DNA of 36,667 bases from JALYRV01 sp036675475. Its GTDB lineage: Bacteria > Acidobacteriota > Vicinamibacteria > Vicinamibacterales > SCN-69-37. Positions 1-7,371 of the stretch are shown here, in pieces (position 1 is the stretch's first letter; each line of letters starts with the position of its first letter). The stretch covers positions 1-36,667 of the forward strand of contig JAKFEY010000088.1 of the NCBI GenBank assembly GCA_036675475.1. Direction: 5' to 3'. A program made the position numbers and the translations under genes. The notes below the pieces were generated by a model. That model saw nothing but the letters and a program-made list of their open reading frames with translations, was not told the DNA's origin and ran no database searches.

Positions 1-2
1 CG

Positions 3-1484
3 CTGGCGGCCGGCACCCTGACCTTCCCCGCTGCGTCTGTCGCGAACGCGCAGACCCAGGTGTTCACCAGCAACAACCAGGTCGATACGTGGGATCCGAT
101 TCTCGCCACGTTCGCCGACCCGAACTGGCCCACGACCGTCTGCACGCCGACGCCGGCCGTTGGCCCGAACGCGGCCTGGCAGAACCCGCACAAGGCCTTC
201 AGCCTGGGCTTCAATGCGCATCCCTGGCAGGGGGGCGCGGGATTCTCGGCAGAGTGGATCAACGCGCGAAACACGCTCGCGTCGGTTGGGCCGGACGGTC
301 ACAACTGGACGAAGTACTCGACACAGATATCAGGCACCGGCGACTTCGTGCTCAACCTGCTCGCGGACAACTGTTCGTGGGTTTACCTCGACGGCGTCCT
401 CGTCGGGTTTCAGGACGCCAACCTGCAGCCGCGCACGTACCCGGTGGAGCTGTCGGGCGCGCATACGCTGGAGTTCATCATTTTCGACGGCGGCGGGGCG
501 GCGGGCGGGATGTACCGGCTCGAGACGAACACGAACACCGTGTTCCCCGATACCGATGAGGACGGGCTGACCGATGCCGAGGAGCATCTCCACGGGACCA
601 ACAAGAACGATCCCGATACCGACCACGATGGCGCAACGGACGGCGCCGAGGTCGCCGCCGGTACCAATCCGCTCGTCGTGGACGCGCCGGCAGACACGAC
701 GCCGCCCGTCATTGCGCCGACCATCACGGGTACCCTGATCGGAGACTGGTATGGCTCCGACGTCACTGTGGCGTGGACCGTCACCGATCTCGAATCGCCC
801 GCGAATCCGAGCGGTTGCGCCACGCAGACCATCACGACCGACACCGCCGGCATGGTGATCGCGTGTTCGGCCACGTCGACAGGCGGATCGACGACCGAGA
901 GCGTGACCATCAAGCGCGACACGACCCCGCCCACGGTCACGCCGTCGGTGAGCGGCGCGGCATCGGGGGGCTGGTACACCAGTGACGTGACGGTCGCCTG
1001 GATCGTGAGTGAAACGTTGTCGCCGGTGACCGCGACCGGGTGCACCACGACAACCGTGAGCAGCGACACCACCGGCACGTCCTTCACGTGCAGCGGCACG
1101 TCGGCGGGCGGCACCACGTCGCAGACGGTGACGGTCAGGCGCGACACCACGGCGCCGGCGATCGCGTCGGTGACGAACAATGCGCCGGCCCTCTGGCCGC
1201 CGAACCACAAGATGCATGCGATTACGGTGGCGGCGATCGCCTCGGATGCGGGTGCCGGCGGCGTGGTCTGCCGCATCGACGGCGTGTCGTCGAACGAAGG
1301 CGGCAACCAGCACGAGCCCGACGTGGAGATCACGGGCCCGCTCTCGGTCTCCCTGCGCGCCGAGCGCGACGGCAACGCGGCTGGCCGCATCTACACGATT
1401 CAGGTCTCGTGCAGGGACGCGGTCGGCAACACGTCGATCGGCACCACCGTGGTGACCGTGCCGCACGATCAACGCAAGAAGTAA
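3..1484 (+). CDS. Secreted Ca-binding/Ig-like repeat protein, 5' end outside window
   Basis: The frame is open to the left edge, and the residues before a GTG at 60 read as the end of a signal peptide (…ASVANA-QTQ), so the true start lies upstream and the GTG is not the start. Numbering from that GTG: residues 1-165 are a beta-rich region I do not recognise. Residues 167-207 hold two thrombospondin-type-3-like Asp-rich motifs (DTDEDGLTDAEE, DTDHDGATDGAE), probably calcium-binding. Residues 212-286 and 287-361 are two Ig-like repeats that each begin DTTPP and carry a Cys pair. Residues 362-474 are a C-terminal module with LWPPNHKM and EPDVEITG motifs, ending VPHDQRKK. The last two module types recur in the gene at 3627-5456. 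It is probably an extracellular or surface protein; its ligand is unknown. It ends in a hairpin shared with the convergent regulator gene. Confidence 0.8.
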   Translation: MAAGTLTFPAASVANAQTQVFTSNNQVDTWDPILATFADPNWPTTVCTPTPAVGPNAAWQNPHKAFSLGFNAHPWQGGAGFSAEWINARNTLASVGPDGHNWTKYSTQISGTGDFVLNLLADNCSWVYLDGVLVGFQDANLQPRTYPVELSGAHTLEFIIFDGGGAAGGMYRLETNTNTVFPDTDEDGLTDAEEHLHGTNKNDPDTDHDGATDGAEVAAGTNPLVVDAPADTTPPVIAPTITGTLIGDWYGSDVTVAWTVTDLESPANPSGCATQTITTDTAGMVIACSATSTGGSTTESVTIKRDTTPPTVTPSVSGAASGGWYTSDVTVAWIVSETLSPVTATGCTTTTVSSDTTGTSFTCSGTSAGGTTSQTVTVRRDTTAPAIASVTNNAPALWPPNHKMHAITVAAIASDAGAGGVVCRIDGVSSNEGGNQHEPDVEITGPLSVSLRAERDGNAAGRIYTIQVSCRDAVGNTSIGTTVVTVPHDQRKK

Positions 1485-1497
1485 GACCGGTTCCTCC

Positions 1498-1523
1498 GAC
1501 CCCGCGGCGCCGGCCGCGGGGTC
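1498..1523. terminator. Bidirectional hairpin between convergent genes
   Basis: A perfect 10-bp stem (GACCCCGCGG / CCGCGGGGTC) with a 6-nt loop fills most of the 52-bp gap between two convergent stop codons. There is no clear T-run on either side, so it is either a weak intrinsic terminator or a transcript-end stabiliser for both genes. Confidence 0.5.
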
Positions 1524-1536
1524 GTCTCGAACGCCT

Positions 1537-3450
1537 CTACCGGGCCGGCAACCCCAGTCGCCCGAGCTGGCGCGTGAATTCCGGATCGTCGCGCAGCCAG
1601 TCGTATTCGGGATACGTCGGCAGGTGCAGCGCGATGTCTTCGCGCCGATCGATCGCGACGCGGATCCAGTGCAGGGTCTTCGCGCGATCGCCAAGCCGCG
1701 CGTACTTCCCTGCGAGGAATGTCGCGCGTACCGGAACCTCGAACCGCTCCATCCCGTCCGCCTCCAGCCGCGCGATGTCCAGACGCAGCACCGCCGGCAA
1801 TCCGCCGGTCCGATAGGCGGCGCGCAACTGCTCGACCGACTCGAGGGAGGCGCCGCGCAGAATCAGCGCGCGCCATTCCTCCTCGAGGCTCTCCCGCTCG
1901 CGGCCTTCGGCGGCAAGCACCTGCGACATCCGCCCCGGAATGGCGTGGAACATGGGGTTGATGCGCGTGGCCTCTTCGACCACCGCACGCGCGTCCGCAA
2001 TGCGGCCCGAAAGCAACAGCGGGCCGGCCAGGTCCATGAGGATCGGCAGCGATCTCGGCTCGAGCTTCTGCGCCAGGCGCAGCTCGGCGATCGCCTCGTC
2101 GTAGCGCCCGACGAGGCCGAGCATCTCGCCGTACCAGTGGTGGGCCAGCGTATAGGACGCGTCGGCCGCAATCGCGCGGCGGAAGGCCGATTCCGCTTCC
2201 AGCCACTTCCACTCGAACTTGTACAAGGCAAACGCCAGAGACGTGTGGGCCGCGGCAAGTCCCGGGTCCAGCACGAGCGCGCGCTCGGCGTTCGCTTTCG
2301 CGTTGCGCGCCCGCACATCGACCGGCAGGCCCGACATGGTCAGGTTGTAGCAGTCGGCGAGCCCCGCATACGCGGGGGCGAATGACGGATCGAGCGCGAT
2401 GGCGCGCTCGTACAGCGCGATAGCCTGTTGCACCGATGGCGGGCTGCGCAGCTGCCAGGCCTCGCGAGCGCGCAGCGCCAGCGTCAGCGCTTCCGTGTTC
2501 GCGACCGTGCGCGACATCGCCGCGACGCCGAGATGGCGGGCGAGCCCGTCGCTGACACGCGACGCGACAAGGGCCGGCAGCGCCGCCCGATCGCCCGGCA
2601 CGTCGAACGCCCAGGTCCAGAGCCGGGCACCGTCAGCCGTGCGCGCAAGTTCCGCGGTCACGCGCCAGGGCGGTGTCGAGCCATGCACGGTCACCCGCAG
2701 CACGCCGGCGGCCCGCAACCGTCTTCCGGCCGTGGCCAGCGATTCGGATGCGGTCCCTCCCGTGCCGGCGCGCGCCTCGAGCGTCGTCAACCGCGCGAGG
2801 CGAGCGGCGACCGCCTCGGCGCCGCCGTCGAGCGGCTGCCCGTCCGCCGCGTTCACAATCGGCAGCACTGTAACCTCGCGAACCCTCGAGGGCGCGCTTG
2901 CGATCGCCACCCATCCCATGATGCTCACGCCACCGGCAAGCAGCACGACGGGCACCGCGTGTGCGAGCCGCCAGCGCCGGACGCGCGACGTGGGAACGAT
3001 TCCGGCAGGAGCCGGCGTCGCGGGATTCGGGGCGATGTCAGGCGCGTGTGGCGGGAGCACAACCGCCGGCGCCGCCACTGGCAACGTAGCGGACCGCACG
3101 GCCTCGGCCAGCGTCCCGGCGGATGGAGCTCGCCGCGTGACCGGAGCGACGAAGCGATAGCCGCGCCCCCGGACCGTTTCGATGCAGGACGGCGCCCCCG
3201 CCGCGTCGAGCGTCTTGCGCAGCGTCGCCACGTGAAAGGCGATGTTCCCTTCTTCCACCACCGTTCCGGCCCACACAACGGAAAGAATGTCGTCTTTGGA
3301 GACCAGCCCCGGCGCGCGATCGAGCAGCAGCGCAAGCAGCGCGAGCGTCTTGTTGGGCAGCGCCACGGGGCCGGAGGCGCTTGTCAGCCGCCATTCCTGA
3401 GGCTCATACGTCCACACGTCCCAATCGAAGAGGGGCGAAGAAAGGGTCAT
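1537..3450 (-). CDS. Membrane-bound winged-helix regulator with TPR sensor (CadC/ToxR-like)
   Basis: Residues 1-105 form an OmpR/PhoB-type winged helix (Trans_reg_C), including the characteristic end ETVRGRGYRFVAPV. A Pro/Ala-rich linker leads to one membrane segment at about residues 163-186. The exported part holds a region of unknown fold and then about five TPR units (roughly 335-500), ending in a short segment (YPEYDWLRDDPEF) often seen at the end of such proteins. The expected topology is DNA-binding domain in the cytoplasm and TPRs in the periplasm, as in CadC or ToxR. It is not a response regulator because there is no receiver domain. It is divergent from the FG-GAP protein at 3627 and convergent with the gene at 3-1484, so those two related genes are plausible targets (inference). 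No strong RBS is visible; a TAAACT hexamer lies 14 nt before the ATG. Confidence 0.85.
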   Translation of the reverse strand: MTLSSPLFDWDVWTYEPQEWRLTSASGPVALPNKTLALLALLLDRAPGLVSKDDILSVVWAGTVVEEGNIAFHVATLRKTLDAAGAPSCIETVRGRGYRFVAPVTRRAPSAGTLAEAVRSATLPVAAPAVVLPPHAPDIAPNPATPAPAGIVPTSRVRRWRLAHAVPVVLLAGGVSIMGWVAIASAPSRVREVTVLPIVNAADGQPLDGGAEAVAARLARLTTLEARAGTGGTASESLATAGRRLRAAGVLRVTVHGSTPPWRVTAELARTADGARLWTWAFDVPGDRAALPALVASRVSDGLARHLGVAAMSRTVANTEALTLALRAREAWQLRSPPSVQQAIALYERAIALDPSFAPAYAGLADCYNLTMSGLPVDVRARNAKANAERALVLDPGLAAAHTSLAFALYKFEWKWLEAESAFRRAIAADASYTLAHHWYGEMLGLVGRYDEAIAELRLAQKLEPRSLPILMDLAGPLLLSGRIADARAVVEEATRINPMFHAIPGRMSQVLAAEGRERESLEEEWRALILRGASLESVEQLRAAYRTGGLPAVLRLDIARLEADGMERFEVPVRATFLAGKYARLGDRAKTLHWIRVAIDRREDIALHLPTYPEYDWLRDDPEFTRQLGRLGLPAR

Positions 3451-3530
3451 TTCGGGGAAGCAACAGTTTACAGGATGACAGGAACGGCCATAAAGGAAAA
3501 ATAAAGCATCCGCTAAGCCCGGCTGCAGGA

Positions 3531-3559
3531 TTGAAACCCGAGCTTTTGGCGACTATGTG
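3531..3559 (+). promoter_or_regulatory. Candidate sigma70-type promoter for the FG-GAP protein gene
   Basis: TTGAAA (3531-3536) and TATGTG (3554-3559) are separated by 17 bp, in an AT-richer stretch of the 176-bp divergent region. Transcription would give a leader of about 60 nt before the ATG at 3627, which has an upstream GAGGA-like ribosome site. This is a pattern match only. Confidence 0.4.
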
Positions 3560-3565
3560 CGCACA
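3556..3565. promoter_or_regulatory. Palindrome overlapping the -10 box, possible operator
   Basis: TGTGCGCACA is a perfect 10-bp palindrome overlapping the candidate -10 box of the plus-strand promoter and lying upstream of the divergent winged-helix regulator. OmpR-type regulators usually prefer direct repeats, so linkage to the neighbouring regulator is uncertain. Confidence 0.25.
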
Positions 3566-3626
3566 CAACCCAAATTACCGCGTGAGGTGTCCGCAGTCGG
3601 GCAACACGCACGAGGACTGAAGACAC

Positions 3627-5456
3627 ATGCGCAAGACAGTCTCCCCAACTCGCTCGCTGCTCGCCGCGACGGCTCTGGCCGCTGCGGGCATGTTCATGAT
3701 GGCCTCGACCGCGGGCGCGCGGGCCGAAGGGTTCATTCCGTTCGCGGCGCTGCCCGATTTCGGCGCGCCGCTGTTCTACCCGCAGCTCGCCGGCGCCTCC
3801 GGCGTCTACAACGAGGCGGTCGCCACCGGAGACTTCAACGGCGACAACCGGGCCGACCTGGTCGTTGGGCAGACGGTTGGTGTGAAGGTGGCCTTTGGTG
3901 ACGGCAGCGGCGGCATGTCACCCGCGGCGCCGGCCGGCACCGGCGCCCGTCCGAACTCGATCGCCGTCGCCGATCTCGACGGTGACAACGACCTCGACAT
4001 CGTCACCTCGAACCACTCTGGCGGCAGCGGCAACACGTTCAGTGTGCTGTTCAACAACGGCGGCACGTTCGGTGGCGAGACCACGTACACGATGCCGGCC
4101 GGGCACAGGAGCCTGAAGGTCACGACGGGCGACCTGAATGGTGACAGCCGGCCAGAGGTTGTTGTGCTGTCAGACAAGCTCGTAACGGTCTGGACGAACC
4201 ACGGTGCCGGCGCCCTGACGATGGGGTTCACCCGCGTGTACACCACGCCCAACTGCTGCTACAACTCGGGCTACTCTGCCGTCCGCCTCGCGAAGGTCAC
4301 TAGTGACCAGCACGCGGATCTGGTGGTTACGGTGAACACGTACGATGGCGGCGGCGAGCCGCAGCTGCAGGTCATGCCCGGCCTGGGTGGCGGAAGCTTC
4401 GGACCGACGGCTTACCATCGCTATCCGAACGTCGGCACTACCGGCAGACCGGCGTTCCACACGACCGAGGTCGACGTCGCCGACGTCGATGGCGATGGCG
4501 ACGTCGACGTGGTAGCCGGCGCCCAGCGCAGTTGGACGGCCGGAAGAGATTCGCATCTGGTGGTGATGCGCAACGACGGCAGCGGCGCCTATCCCACGGC
4601 CAACGGCTCGTCACATGCGCTCGGCTACATCTACAGCGCTTCTGTGATGGTGGGCGACTTGAATGACGACGGCCACGTCGATCTGGCTGGCACCCTCTCG
4701 GCCGGCAACTTCATGTATTTCCTCAACGACGGCGCGGGCAACTTTCCTGCCGGGGTCGCCGACTGGACGGTCGGCCCCATCACCGCCGCGACGCTGGCCG
4801 ATCTGAACGGCTCGGGACAGGGCTCGCTGGACGTCGTGCTCGCGCGCAACGGCGCGGTCTTCTCACTCCTGGGCGGCGCGCTGAGCGACACGACGCCGCC
4901 GGTCATCACGCCGGCGATCACCGGCGCGCAGTCGGGCGGCTGGTACACGTCCGATGTGACGGTCTCGTGGACGGTCACGGACGCGGAATCGACGCCTTCG
5001 CCGTCGGGATGCGAGACGCAGACGATCACGACCGACACGACGGGCACGACGATCACCTGCTCGGCGACGTCGCTCGGCGGTCCCTCGTCGCAGAGCGTGA
5101 CCATCACGCGCGACACGACCGGGCCGTCGATTGCCTCGGCGACCGCGAACCCCTCGATGCTCTGGCCGCCGAACAACAAGATGCGCGCGGTGACGGTGTC
5201 GGTCGACGCGTCTGACGCGGGTTCAGGGTTCGCGAGCTGTTCCATCACAGGCGTCACGGACTCCGAAGGCGTGAGCCAGCACGAGCCGGACGTCGAGATC
5301 ACCGGCGCGCTGACGCTGAACCTCCGGGCCGAGCGGCGCGGCAACGGAACAGGCCGCAGCTACGGCGTGCAGATCGCGTGCACCGACGGCGCCGGCAACG
5401 CGTCCACGGCGGTCGCGACCGTCGCCGTGCCGCACGATCAGGGCAAGGGCAAGTAA
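3627..5456 (+). CDS. Secreted FG-GAP/VCBS-repeat protein with Ig-like and LWPPN C-terminal module
   Basis: The N-terminus is a clear signal peptide (about 33 residues, cleavage near AGARA-EG). Residues 50-410 contain repeated Ca-binding loops of the FG-GAP/VCBS beta-propeller type: DFNGDNRADLVV, DLDGDNDLDIVT, DLNGDSRPEVVV, DVDGDGDVDVVA, DLNDDGHVDLAG and a degenerate last one. From residue 421 it continues as an Ig-like repeat (DTTPPVITP…, with a Cys pair) and a C-terminal module with LWPPNNKM and EPDVEITG, ending VPHDQGKGK. These two modules closely resemble the end of the gene at 3-1484. It is probably an extracellular adhesin- or scaffold-like protein; no catalytic motif was seen. The start is supported by a signal peptide directly after the ATG and a GAGGA-like site about 10 nt upstream. 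Confidence 0.85.
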   Translation: MRKTVSPTRSLLAATALAAAGMFMMASTAGARAEGFIPFAALPDFGAPLFYPQLAGASGVYNEAVATGDFNGDNRADLVVGQTVGVKVAFGDGSGGMSPAAPAGTGARPNSIAVADLDGDNDLDIVTSNHSGGSGNTFSVLFNNGGTFGGETTYTMPAGHRSLKVTTGDLNGDSRPEVVVLSDKLVTVWTNHGAGALTMGFTRVYTTPNCCYNSGYSAVRLAKVTSDQHADLVVTVNTYDGGGEPQLQVMPGLGGGSFGPTAYHRYPNVGTTGRPAFHTTEVDVADVDGDGDVDVVAGAQRSWTAGRDSHLVVMRNDGSGAYPTANGSSHALGYIYSASVMVGDLNDDGHVDLAGTLSAGNFMYFLNDGAGNFPAGVADWTVGPITAATLADLNGSGQGSLDVVLARNGAVFSLLGGALSDTTPPVITPAITGAQSGGWYTSDVTVSWTVTDAESTPSPSGCETQTITTDTTGTTITCSATSLGGPSSQSVTITRDTTGPSIASATANPSMLWPPNNKMRAVTVSVDASDAGSGFASCSITGVTDSEGVSQHEPDVEITGALTLNLRAERRGNGTGRSYGVQIACTDGAGNASTAVATVAVPHDQGKGK

Positions 5457-5483
5457 CACCGGGCGATGTGCGGCTTCGCGGCG

Positions 5484-6194
5484 TCAGCCGCGGGGCCGCA
5501 CGCGCACGTTGCTGAAGACCGTCCCCTCCGTCGAATTCCCGAAGTACAGATATCCCTCATCGCTGCCGAACAGGCGCGGCAGCACGGACATGTCGAAGGT
5601 GTGACTGGCACCTGGGGTGGCGGGCATGGACAACGTCACCGTGCTGCCGGCGCGTTCGATCCGGAAAGTGGTGATCGATGCCGGAACATACTGCCCGATG
5701 GCCGCCAGTGCCGCGTGCACTTTCGGGCCTGCCCCGGCCGGCTGGTCGCTCGACGGAAGGGACGCGGCCGCGTCCACGCGGTTCAGGCCCGCGATGCTGT
5801 GGATGCGGAACTGGAAGGCTCCGGCGGGTTCGTTGTTGTACGCCGCATTCGCGTCTCCGCGGCCAAAGCCGATATAGACCAGGTCCTCGGTCTCGGCCGG
5901 AATCGTCACGTCGACCTCGAACACGAAATCGCGCGACAAATACTGCCCCGATACCGTTCTCGCGACGACGCGATCGTTGCCGAGCGTGCGGCCGGTCGCC
6001 GCCCTCGATCGAAGCAACCCCTCGGGCGTCAGCGCGTATGCCTCGAACGGAATGACGAGGTGCTCGCTCGCCGGCCCCCTGAGATCATCGGAGAAATCGA
6101 CAGCCGGGGGCGGAGCCGGCCGCCACCAGAGCACCGCGACGCCGCCCAGCCCGACAGCGCCGAGCGCCACAAGCCCCCACCGAAGCCATTTCAC
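5484..6194 (-). CDS. Membrane-anchored hypothetical protein, LamG/ConA-like
   Basis: 236 residues with a GTG start. Residues 1-25 form an uncleaved-looking hydrophobic anchor (MKWLRWGLVALGAVGLGGVA, then WW). The rest is a beta-rich exported domain whose pattern (FVFEVDVTIPAE, YIGFGRG, FQFRIHS, TFRIERAGSTVTL, GYLYFGNSTEGTVFSNVRV) resembles concanavalin/laminin-G-type jelly rolls such as DUF1080 domains, but I cannot name the family. No catalytic residues were recognised. A TAGACT hexamer ends 7 nt before the GTG, suggesting a leaderless transcript. The gene is divergent from the DinB-like gene, with 44 bp between start codons. Confidence 0.7.
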   Translation of the reverse strand: MKWLRWGLVALGAVGLGGVAVLWWRPAPPPAVDFSDDLRGPASEHLVIPFEAYALTPEGLLRSRAATGRTLGNDRVVARTVSGQYLSRDFVFEVDVTIPAETEDLVYIGFGRGDANAAYNNEPAGAFQFRIHSIAGLNRVDAAASLPSSDQPAGAGPKVHAALAAIGQYVPASITTFRIERAGSTVTLSMPATPGASHTFDMSVLPRLFGSDEGYLYFGNSTEGTVFSNVRVRPRG

Positions 6195-6201
6195 GCACGG
6201 G

Positions 6202-6207
6202 AGTCTA
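6202..6207 (-). promoter_or_regulatory. -10 element TAGACT of the anchored hypothetical gene
   Basis: Read on the minus strand, TAGACT ends 7 nt before the GTG at 6194, and no ribosome site lies in between. The spacing places transcription start at or next to the start codon. No convincing -35 was found. Confidence 0.4.
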
Positions 6208-6226
6208 CGCGATTAAGCAGGACAGA

Positions 6227-6232
6227 TAGAAT
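6227..6232 (+). promoter_or_regulatory. -10 element TAGAAT of the DinB-like gene
   Basis: TAGAAT ends 6 nt before the ATG at 6239. No Shine-Dalgarno is present, which fits a leaderless transcript. It lies back to back with the minus-strand element at 6202-6207. Confidence 0.5.
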
Positions 6233-6238
6233 TCGGGC

Positions 6239-6703
6239 ATGGACGAAAAAGCTCTGTTCGTGAAGTTCTGGACCAATGAAGCCAGGACAACCAGCAAGGT
6301 GCTGGCCCGCATCCCGGAAGGCTCCACCTACAAGCCCGACGAGAAATCGCGCACCGCACAGGAGATCGCGTGGCAGATCGTGTGCGAGGAAAAGATGATC
6401 ATCGAAGCGCTCGAGGACGGCAAGGCCGAGTGGGCGCCGCCGCCGATGCCCGCGTCGATGAAAGACGTGGCGCAGGCCTACGACAAACAGAGCGCCGACA
6501 TCATCGCGCGCTGGGCCACGCTGCCGGCCGGGAAGTGGAACGGGGAGCTCGAATTCTTCGGCGGCACGCGCCCTGCCTCCGGCATGGCCTGGAGCTTTCT
6601 CTTCGACATCGTCCATCACCGCGGCCAGATCACGACGTATCTGCGGCCGATGGGATCGACGGTGCCGTCGATCTACGGGCCGAGCGCCGACGAACCTATG
6701 TGA
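6239..6703 (+). CDS. DinB/YfiT-family four-helix protein
   Basis: 154 residues, the usual size of the DinB (DNA-damage-inducible) superfamily. These are dimeric four-helix bundles that normally bind a divalent metal through three His residues and include thiol-dependent transferases. The C-terminal hallmark FDIVHHRGQITTYLRPMG at about residues 120-138 is present and supplies two His positions. The first His, expected in the second helix, appears to be Gln in AWQIVCEEK (about residue 48), so metal binding may be altered. Substrate is unknown. Start ATG is supported by a -10 element 6 nt upstream. The stop overlaps the convergent esterase gene by 8 bp. Confidence 0.8.
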   Translation: MDEKALFVKFWTNEARTTSKVLARIPEGSTYKPDEKSRTAQEIAWQIVCEEKMIIEALEDGKAEWAPPPMPASMKDVAQAYDKQSADIIARWATLPAGKWNGELEFFGGTRPASGMAWSFLFDIVHHRGQITTYLRPMGSTVPSIYGPSADEPM

Positions 6704-7331
6704 GCAGCTGCCGGACGGCGCTGATTTCGTCGGGGTTCACCGTGTGGCCCATGTTGGGATAGATGCGCTCGTCGACCGCCGCGCCCATGCGGCGGAAGAC
6801 GTCCGCGGATTCCTGCACCCGCGCGAGCGGGATGTGGGGATCGATGTCGCTGCAGCCGAAAAACGCCGGCGTGCCGGCAAACGATCCCGGATAGTCGCGC
6901 GGCGTGCCGGGCGGGCCGATGAGGCCGCCGCTGAGCGCGATGACCGCCGCGTAGCGCTGCGCGTGGCGGGCCGCAAATTCCAGCGACAGGCACGCGCCCT
7001 GCGAGAACCCGATCAGGACGATGCGATCGGGGCCGAGCCCGGCGGACGCGGCCTCGCCGACCAGGTGCTGGAGTTTCGCGAGCGCCGACGTGAGCCACGG
7101 TTCGTTGGAGTCGAGGGGCTCCATGAAGCGGTTCGGATACCACGCATACTCGGCCGCCTGCGGCGCGAGAAACGCGACGTCGGCGACGCGCAGCGCGCCG
7201 GCGAGGCCCAGCATGTCGTCGGCCGCGGCGCCGCGGCCGTGCGCCATGATGACAGCCAGCCGCGCCTTGCTGAGCGTGACGCCGGCCCGCAGCACCGGCT
7301 GCGCGGCATGCGGATCGTGTGCAGGTTCCAT
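6696..7331 (-). CDS. Phospholipase/carboxylesterase-family serine hydrolase
   Basis: 211-residue alpha/beta hydrolase of the small carboxylesterase/acyl-protein-thioesterase family (Abhydrolase_2). The nucleophile is Ser110 in GFSQGAC. The acid is probably Asp164 in the segment GCSDIDPHIP, and the base is His196 in NMGHTVNPDEI. HGRGAAADDM at residues 31-40 matches the oxyanion-hole region of the family. No signal peptide is seen, so it is cytoplasmic and hydrolyses small acyl esters; the true substrate is unknown. A CATAAT hexamer ends 6 nt before the ATG. The gene is divergent from the amidase gene and convergent with the DinB-like gene. Confidence 0.85.
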   Translation of the reverse strand: MEPAHDPHAAQPVLRAGVTLSKARLAVIMAHGRGAAADDMLGLAGALRVADVAFLAPQAAEYAWYPNRFMEPLDSNEPWLTSALAKLQHLVGEAASAGLGPDRIVLIGFSQGACLSLEFAARHAQRYAAVIALSGGLIGPPGTPRDYPGSFAGTPAFFGCSDIDPHIPLARVQESADVFRRMGAAVDERIYPNMGHTVNPDEISAVRQLLT

Positions 7332-7337
7332 CGAATG

Positions 7338-7343
7338 ATTATG
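7338..7343 (-). promoter_or_regulatory. -10 element CATAAT of the esterase gene
   Basis: On the minus strand CATAAT is followed by 6 nt and then the ATG at 7331, with no ribosome-binding site. This is the same layout as at several other genes in the window. Confidence 0.45.
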
Positions 7344-7355
7344 GCCTCGCGCAGG

Positions 7356-7361
7356 TAGAAT
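7356..7361 (+). promoter_or_regulatory. -10 element TAGAAT of the amidase operon
   Basis: TAGAAT ends 7 nt before an in-frame TTG (7369) and 10 nt before ATG 7372. It probably drives the amidase-gerM-rph-rdgB run. No good -35 was seen. Confidence 0.45.
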
Positions 7362-7371
7362 CGTGGGGTTG

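Noticed and set aside
3451..3530. A promoter for the winged-helix regulator (TTAGCG/TTATGG on the minus strand)
   Set aside because: Hexamers match poorly and no spacing rule seen elsewhere in the window applies; too weak to list.
5470..5491. Hairpin GCGGCT/AGCCGC considered as a terminator after the FG-GAP gene
   Set aside because: Only 6 bp with a 10-nt loop, partly inside the convergent gene and without a T-run.
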